Below, piece by piece: positions 21,668 to 26,431 of a DNA stretch of 26,431 nucleotides (its first letter is position 1; each line of letters starts with the position of its first letter). Position numbers and translations under genes: made by a program. The stretch is from a virus. The DNA is taken from IMG/VR virus record IMGVR_UViG_3300031162_000506, positions 1 through 26,431 of that record; one strand, written 5' to 3'. The notes under the pieces were generated by a model. That model saw only the letters and a list, made by a program, of their open reading frames with translations. It did no database searches and was not told the DNA's origin.

Positions 21668-22651
21668 ATGGCAGACAATACAAAAGCATACATAACAGAC
21701 CCATCTGGATTAGGATTAGAAGTAAGACAACAAAATAATCCAATAAGTGTCCTTGACGATCCTGTAAATAATAACAAATCTTTATTCTTCCCAACTAATT
21801 TAGATGAGATAGACCATTGGGTGTGCTTCCGAGTACATAGTCATGAGTTAATGAGATCAACCGATTTCCTTAAAGAAAACACAAAGGCATTTATTTACCT
21901 TCCTATTCCAAATAATTTATCTACTAATTATGATCAAAAATATAATGACAGTGCATTAGGATTTGCTGGTAAGTGGGCGGCAGATAAAGGTGGAGATATT
22001 GGTGCAATGACAGATAGTTTATCTGGACTTGCAAGGGGAGAATATGATCCAGATGCTGTCAAATATTACGCAACCGTCGTCGCCGATGAAAATTTAACAG
22101 GATTTATTACTGGTAAAATTGGTGGCATACCGGGCGCACTTGCTGGTGTTGCGGCAGAACAAGCATACAAAGGTGCACTTGCTGCAAAGGGGCAAACAAG
22201 AAATCCCCATATGGCCGTAATGTATGAAGGGCCAGGCTTTAGAAAACACAAATTTGAATATAAGTTTGTTGCTAAAAACTTACAAGAAAGTAATACATTG
22301 AGAAATATTATATATCTTTTCAAATATCACATGGCTCCAACTGCATTAAACAACGGGCATTTTTTTGGTTATCCTGAAAAATTTGATATTGATTTCCACT
22401 ATGATTCATATCTTTTTAACATCGGCCCATCTGTATTAACATCTTTTGATGTTAATTATCACAGTGAAGGTCAACCATTATACTTTGATAATAATGATGG
22501 TGGTGATGTTAGAAGTTTTTTTGAACAACGTGATGGAGGTGGGGGTGGAGGATCAGAAAGTACCAAAGCACCAGTATCAATAACATTGTCTATGGAATTT
22601 CAAGAAATCTTTATCATTGATAAAACTAAGATACAAAAGGATAATAGATAG
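21668..22651 (+). CDS. 48: Baseplate tail-tube cap protein gp48
   Basis: A 327-residue protein (T4 gp48: 364). The segments FIYLPIPNNLSTNYDQKYND (about 75-94) and NPHMAVMYEGPGF followed by HKFEYKFVAKNLQES fit the T4 tail-cap family, which sits on the hub and nucleates the tube. A middle Gly/Ala-rich helix (GGIPGALAGVAAEQAYKGAL) and a Gly6 linker near residue 292 are visible. ATG 21668 directly follows a late promoter by five bases and lacks a ribosome site. The stop overlaps the GTG of gp53 (TAGTG). Confidence 0.85.
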   Translation: MADNTKAYITDPSGLGLEVRQQNNPISVLDDPVNNNKSLFFPTNLDEIDHWVCFRVHSHELMRSTDFLKENTKAFIYLPIPNNLSTNYDQKYNDSALGFAGKWAADKGGDIGAMTDSLSGLARGEYDPDAVKYYATVVADENLTGFITGKIGGIPGALAGVAAEQAYKGALAAKGQTRNPHMAVMYEGPGFRKHKFEYKFVAKNLQESNTLRNIIYLFKYHMAPTALNNGHFFGYPEKFDIDFHYDSYLFNIGPSVLTSFDVNYHSEGQPLYFDNNDGGDVRSFFEQRDGGGGGGSESTKAPVSITLSMEFQEIFIIDKTKIQKDNR

Positions 22652-23217
22652 TGGCATCATATTTCAAACATCATCCAGTGGTTAATTATGATATGTATCT
22701 TGACAGTAGACCACAGAAAATCTCTAATGTGCTGGTTAGTTTTACAATACAAAAATTACTTAAAGATAAGACAGTAATCTATTATCCATACAGCATAAAG
22801 GAATCTGACAGACCTGATATTATTTCTCAGAAATATTATGACGATCCAACATTGGATTGGATTTTATATGCAACTAACAAAATTGTCAACCCATTGTGGG
22901 AGTGGCCTCTTAATTATGTGAGTTTCCAAAACTACTTAAAGAACAAATATGGCTCTGTTGGTATCGCACAAACAACAGTGGGACGATATGAAAAAATATT
23001 ATCAACACAAACAATTTTACCAACTGGAGAAATCATTCCAGAGAAAGTTGTGACTATTGATTATACTACTTTTCTAGCAACCCCATCCTCTGAGACAAGA
23101 ACTATATATGCGTATGGACATGAAGAAGATTTGAACGATGACAGAAGAAATGTTAAAATTTTAGATAAGAGATATATTAATTTAATAGTTTCCGAATCCG
23201 AAAAGATATTTGACTAA
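22651..23217 (+). CDS. 53: Baseplate wedge protein gp53, GTG start
   Basis: A 188-residue protein (T4 gp53: 196). YYPYSIKESDRPDIISQKYYDDPTLDWILY (about 45-74) is the signature of the gp53 family, a wedge subunit that holds the baseplate together. The start is GTG at 22651, coupled to the gp48 stop; the next gene's ATG overlaps its TAA. No other ATG would keep the conserved N-terminus. Confidence 0.9.
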   Translation: MASYFKHHPVVNYDMYLDSRPQKISNVLVSFTIQKLLKDKTVIYYPYSIKESDRPDIISQKYYDDPTLDWILYATNKIVNPLWEWPLNYVSFQNYLKNKYGSVGIAQTTVGRYEKILSTQTILPTGEIIPEKVVTIDYTTFLATPSSETRTIYAYGHEEDLNDDRRNVKILDKRYINLIVSESEKIFD

Positions 23218-24599
23218 TGACCAACAGTAGAGCACAAGAACACCAAATAGGTGCTATTGATTTACAATCTATGGTGCTTATAAATTATAAAGGATCGATA
23301 TTAGACATCCGAAATATATGTGCGTCATTTAATATATTCTCTGATATATATGACAAGGGTATGTCATGTGACTTAACTATACAGGATAGTTTGGGTTTAT
23401 TAGAAAAATTTCCAATCGTTGGTGATGAGGTAATATTTCTCAGATTCAAGACAACATCATTTGACAGTTATGTTGATTATATTTTTTCTGTGTATAAAGT
23501 TTCAAACAGAACCAACCACAAAGCAAATTCAGAATCGTATGTGCTACATTGTGTCAGTCAAGAAAAGTTAAAGAACTTAAAGACAAAGGTTGAAAAGGTA
23601 TATAAAGAAAAACCAATATCAGAGATGATTCAAAATATATATAATGAATATCTAAGACCAACCCCAAGTGATTTTCCACGTTACAGTAAAAAACCTATAA
23701 CAGTAGAAGATACGAAGGATGATTTTTATTTTATATCTCCTAAGTTATCTCCCCTGTCTTTGATTAATTTATTAAGCATAGAGGCTCAATCTTCTACTTA
23801 CAAATCTTCTACTTATATGTTTTATGAAACAAGTAAGGGTTGGTTTTTTAAAACAATAGATAGTTTGTTAGAGCAAGAACCAAAAGAAAGTTTTCATCGT
23901 TCTCATTCATCAAATGAAAATAAAAATTCAGATGGTGAGGGAGAGGACACTGTCTTTCCATATCAAAAAATATTGTCGTTGAAATTTTTGAATACTCCCA
24001 ATACAATAGCATCTATGAACAATGGTCTTTATGGGAACTCGACACATGTGCTTGATCCAATTCGTAAGATATTTACCAGAGAGGATTTTTCATATGAAAA
24101 TAATTTTGATGACATCACACATCTAAAGGGTGGCAAAAAGATTTACCCAGAAAATTCATTTTTCAATTCTGGAACACCCGAATATTATAGTGCAGAATAT
24201 ATTGTCAGTGACTATGGGGATAACTATGCCAATCTTGATTATATTAAGAAGGGTAAAGACATTGATTTAAGAATTAAGAACACCAGAAAATATCATAAGT
24301 TTGGTAAATATAATACGGCAATGTTAGGACAACTTGGAAATATTGTTTTAGAAATAATAATCTCAGGCAACAGTGAAATGGAAATTGGTGATATGATAAA
24401 TGTTTTCATCCCACAAACAGATGCAGCAGTTCCACCTAAGAACAACACTAATTTATTATTCGGTGACAACAACGAGGCAAAGTTTTTAATAACTGCTATT
24501 AGACATTCATTTATCGCGAGTAAAAATTCTTATATAACAACTATACAATGTGTGAGAGATTCATATGTTAAGACCCCAACGGAGATTTCTGATTTCTAA
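23217..24599 (+). CDS. 27: Baseplate hub protein gp27-like
   Basis: A 460-residue protein, longer than T4 gp27 (391). Its N-terminal part (DIRNICASFNIFSDIYDKGMSCDLTIQDS) and following barrel-like repeats match hub proteins that form the ring holding the gp5 spike. A Ser/Asn/Glu-rich loop near residues 225-245 (HSSNENKNSDGEGED) looks like an insertion. The C-terminal GQLGNIVLEIIISGNSEMEIGDMINVFIP fits the hub barrel. Placed directly before gp5, as hub partners usually are, with TAATG overlaps at both ends. Confidence 0.8.
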   Translation: MTNSRAQEHQIGAIDLQSMVLINYKGSILDIRNICASFNIFSDIYDKGMSCDLTIQDSLGLLEKFPIVGDEVIFLRFKTTSFDSYVDYIFSVYKVSNRTNHKANSESYVLHCVSQEKLKNLKTKVEKVYKEKPISEMIQNIYNEYLRPTPSDFPRYSKKPITVEDTKDDFYFISPKLSPLSLINLLSIEAQSSTYKSSTYMFYETSKGWFFKTIDSLLEQEPKESFHRSHSSNENKNSDGEGEDTVFPYQKILSLKFLNTPNTIASMNNGLYGNSTHVLDPIRKIFTREDFSYENNFDDITHLKGGKKIYPENSFFNSGTPEYYSAEYIVSDYGDNYANLDYIKKGKDIDLRIKNTRKYHKFGKYNTAMLGQLGNIVLEIIISGNSEMEIGDMINVFIPQTDAAVPPKNNTNLLFGDNNEAKFLITAIRHSFIASKNSYITTIQCVRDSYVKTPTEISDF

Positions 24600-25435
24600 T
24601 GATGAACTTTGAAGAACAAATAGGTAATAGTTTCGTATGGTGGTTTGGTCAAGTAGAAGATTTGGCAGACCCGTTGAAACTTGGTCGTGCACGTGTTCGT
24701 GTATTTGATTGGTATGGTGAGAACATAGAAACAGCAGACTTGCCTTGGGCTCAACCAATCAATCCAATAGACAATGCAAGTAAAGATGGTATAGGAAAAT
24801 CCCCTACCGGATTGGAGGTTGGTTCGTGGATATTTGGTTTCTTCTTGGATGGTCAGAAAGCACAACGTCCAGTGATGATGGGAACTATTGGTGGCATACC
24901 TTCTACTGAACCAGATACAGATCGTCTTGCGAGAAACGATCCAGAATTCCCACCACCAGTTATAGCAACAAAGAACAACAGTAGAACCACCGCAATCCCT
25001 ACAGCATTAGGTGGAACTTGGGATGAACCTTTGTCTGCTTATGCTGCATCATATCCAAATAACACAGTTGATAAATCTACATCTGGACACATTAAAGAAG
25101 TAGACGATACTCCAAGTAATGAAAGAATACATGAATACCACAAGGCCGGAACGTTCTATGAAATAGATAAAGATGGAAACAAGGTAACACGTATTATAGG
25201 AAATAACTATGAAGTTGTTGCTGGGAGTGAATATGTCAACATCAAAGGTTCGTGCAATATCACAATAGATTCAAATTGCAAAACATATATTAAAGGCAAT
25301 TGGGATATACAAGTTGATGGAAACAAAACAGAATCTGTTGGTGGAAATAATCTTACGGTTGTGAATGGTACGGACACCACAGAAGTTGACGGGAACTTTA
25401 GTGTTGCCGCTGCTCGAATAGATTTGAATGAATAG
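24599..25435 (+). CDS. 5: Central spike protein gp5-like, without lysozyme domain
   Basis: A 278-residue protein (T4 gp5: 575). Residues 11-100 (FVWWFGQVEDLADPLKLGRARVRVF...LPWAQPINP) form the gp5 OB-fold that seats on the hub. From about residue 195 the sequence becomes an octad-type beta-helix (SEYVNIKGSCNITIDSN... GNWDIQVDGNKTESVGG... VNGTDTTEVDG) forming the membrane-piercing needle. There is no lysozyme insertion, so the phage must open the wall by other means; the M15 peptidase at 7769 is a candidate. Confidence 0.88.
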   Translation: MMNFEEQIGNSFVWWFGQVEDLADPLKLGRARVRVFDWYGENIETADLPWAQPINPIDNASKDGIGKSPTGLEVGSWIFGFFLDGQKAQRPVMMGTIGGIPSTEPDTDRLARNDPEFPPPVIATKNNSRTTAIPTALGGTWDEPLSAYAASYPNNTVDKSTSGHIKEVDDTPSNERIHEYHKAGTFYEIDKDGNKVTRIIGNNYEVVAGSEYVNIKGSCNITIDSNCKTYIKGNWDIQVDGNKTESVGGNNLTVVNGTDTTEVDGNFSVAAARIDLNE

Positions 25436-25448
25436 ACCATTAAAATAT

Positions 25449-25456
25449 TATAAATA
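25449..25456 (+). promoter_or_regulatory. Late promoter TATAAATA with leader and strong ribosome site
   Basis: Exact consensus; followed by AAGGAG (25469-25474). The site is 4 bases from an ATG at 25479 whose 6-codon ORF ends quickly, and 11 bases from the gene start at 25486. Confidence 0.65.
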
Positions 25457-25485
25457 GATATATATTTTAAGGAGAATAATGAACA

Positions 25486-25905
25486 ATGGCTACTTTTAAC
25501 AAATTTTTCGATTTCGTAGAACAGATCGGATTAGAAACACATCAATTAAACACAGATACACTTAAAGTATATCTTACCAATGCTATACCAGATCAAACTG
25601 CTGATACGGTAAAAAGTGATCTTGCTGAAATTACAATGACCAATGAATCTAATCATGGTGCAGGTGGTGCAGATACTACAAATACTTGGGCAGAAACTGG
25701 TGGCACAGCAACAGCTGTTGGGACAGACGTAACATTCTTAGCATCTGGCGGAACAGTCGGCCCTTTTAGATATGCTGTACTTTATAACGATACTGCGGTA
25801 TCGGATAATCTTATCGGTTGGTGGGATTATGGTTCATCAATAACATTACAAGACGGCGAATCTTTTACAGTCGATTTTGGTGCTTCAATGTTTACTATCA
25901 CATAA
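25486..25905 (+). CDS. Small phage structural protein
   Basis: A 139-residue protein. The opening MATFNKFFDFVEQIGLETHQLNTDTLKVYLTNAIP is a widely spread virion protein type found in many tailed phages; the remainder has beta-rich Gly/Thr sequence ending in FTVDFGASMFTI. Thought to be a tail or capsid component; exact place unknown. It has its own late promoter and an AAGGAG site. A short in-frame-shifted ATG between the site and this start (MNNGYF then stop) might tune its translation. Confidence 0.75.
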   Translation: MATFNKFFDFVEQIGLETHQLNTDTLKVYLTNAIPDQTADTVKSDLAEITMTNESNHGAGGADTTNTWAETGGTATAVGTDVTFLASGGTVGPFRYAVLYNDTAVSDNLIGWWDYGSSITLQDGESFTVDFGASMFTIT

Positions 25906-25908
25906 TAA

Positions 25909-26431
25909 ATGTTTAAATATGCCGATAGAGTCCAAGAAACATCGACTACTACAGGTACAGGAACATTAAATTTAGATGGTGCTTCTATCGGTTATCAAAC
26001 CTTTGTAGCAGGTATTGGGACAACTAATACCTGTTATTATTGTATAGTTGATAGTACTGATGCTTGGGAAGTAGGATTAGGAACAGTAACATCTGGTACT
26101 CCTGATACTTTAGCACGTTCAGTGATAGTATCATCAAATTCTGATGCTCTTATAAATTGTTCGGCATCTAGCACTGTATTTTGTACAGTTGCCGCTGAAA
26201 GATTTATTTTAAATAAAAATGATGCAACCATAGCACCAACCACTTCAAATGATAATACAGAAGGTTATTCTATAGGATCACGTTGGAATGATGTTACTAA
26301 TGATATTGTTTATTTTTGTTTAGATGCATCTACCGGCGCAGCTATATGGCAAGCTGTAGGCTCTGGTGGAGGCTCTGGTGGTGGTGATGATGTTATAGGT
26401 TACGAGAACGTGGTTGCTACTACTGGCGGTG
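25909..26431 (+). CDS. Tail fibre-like protein, 5' part (runs off the window)
   Basis: An ORF starting MFKYADRVQETSTTTGTGTLNLDG, open to the last base (174 codons). The segment DAWEVGLGTVTSGTPDTLARSVIVSSNS is a common N-terminal domain of phage fibre and receptor-binding proteins, followed by YSIGSRWNDVTNDIVYFCLDASTGAAIWQ, a second repeated fibre domain, then a Gly/Ser linker (GSGGGSGGGDD). Probably a virion adhesion protein; the C-terminal receptor-binding part is outside. It begins three bases after a tandem TAA TAA. Confidence 0.8.
   Translation, partial: MFKYADRVQETSTTTGTGTLNLDGASIGYQTFVAGIGTTNTCYYCIVDSTDAWEVGLGTVTSGTPDTLARSVIVSSNSDALINCSASSTVFCTVAAERFILNKNDATIAPTTSNDNTEGYSIGSRWNDVTNDIVYFCLDASTGAAIWQAVGSGGGSGGGDDVIGYENVVATTGG

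Noticed and set aside
1-26431. tRNA genes, CRISPR arrays, insertion sequences or an integrase
   Set aside because: None recognised on reading; no cloverleaf, spaced repeats or transposase motifs were seen, although a tRNA search program was not run.

Overview
The window reads as part of an AT-rich tailed phage genome of the marine T4-like (myovirus) type. The evidence is a T4 gp61-type primase, a class I ribonucleotide reductase pair split by a homing endonuclease (as mobE splits nrdA/nrdB in T4), recognisable T4 homologues of gp4, gp48, gp53, gp27, gp5 and gp26, and T4-style late promoters (TATAAATA). No photosynthesis genes, tRNAs, integrase or CRISPR were seen. The host cannot be fixed from sequence. 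Low GC and gene content fit a marine alphaproteobacterial or cyanobacterial phage; this is inference.

Layout. (1) 1-6868, minus strand: a zinc-finger-like small protein, a P-loop NTPase with a TTG start, a GIY-YIG-like nuclease, two overlooked small ORFs (one a predicted lipoprotein), a methyltransferase, nrdA, an HNH homing endonuclease, nrdB and primase. (2) 6869-6992: a divergent promoter region holding a conserved 22-bp box also found upstream of the P-loop gene. (3) 6993-12041, minus: late genes for a membrane protein, an M15 peptidase and virion proteins; two of these carry T4 prohead-protease-like sites. (4) 12075-16990, minus: a tightly coupled block of enzymes: a NMNAT-like nucleotidylyltransferase fused to a basic phage domain, an unknown basic protein, a HAD phosphatase, a ligase-like KxDG protein and a Pol-beta-like nucleotidyltransferase. 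Several begin with a short tract like the T4 capsid-targeting sequence. (5) 16990-21176, minus: tail genes, including a gp26-like protein followed by an out-of-frame small ORF and then a 598-residue tape-measure candidate. (6) 21174-21212: a perfect 14-bp inverted repeat that contains two divergent late promoters and both start codons. (7) 21210-26431, plus: head completion gp4, then baseplate/tail genes gp48, gp53, gp27 and gp5, a small virion protein and the start of a fibre-like gene that runs off the end.

Most neighbouring genes overlap as TAATG or TAGTG, so translation is probably coupled within operons. The three observations I rate highest are: a T_TTT_TTT slippery site that would fuse the gp26-like protein to the next small ORF, in the position of a tail-assembly-chaperone frameshift; a set of nucleic-acid-type enzymes whose N-termini look like capsid-targeting, protease-cleaved leaders, suggesting an injected end-repair kit; and late promoters placed exactly five bases before start codons, which predicts leaderless late mRNAs.
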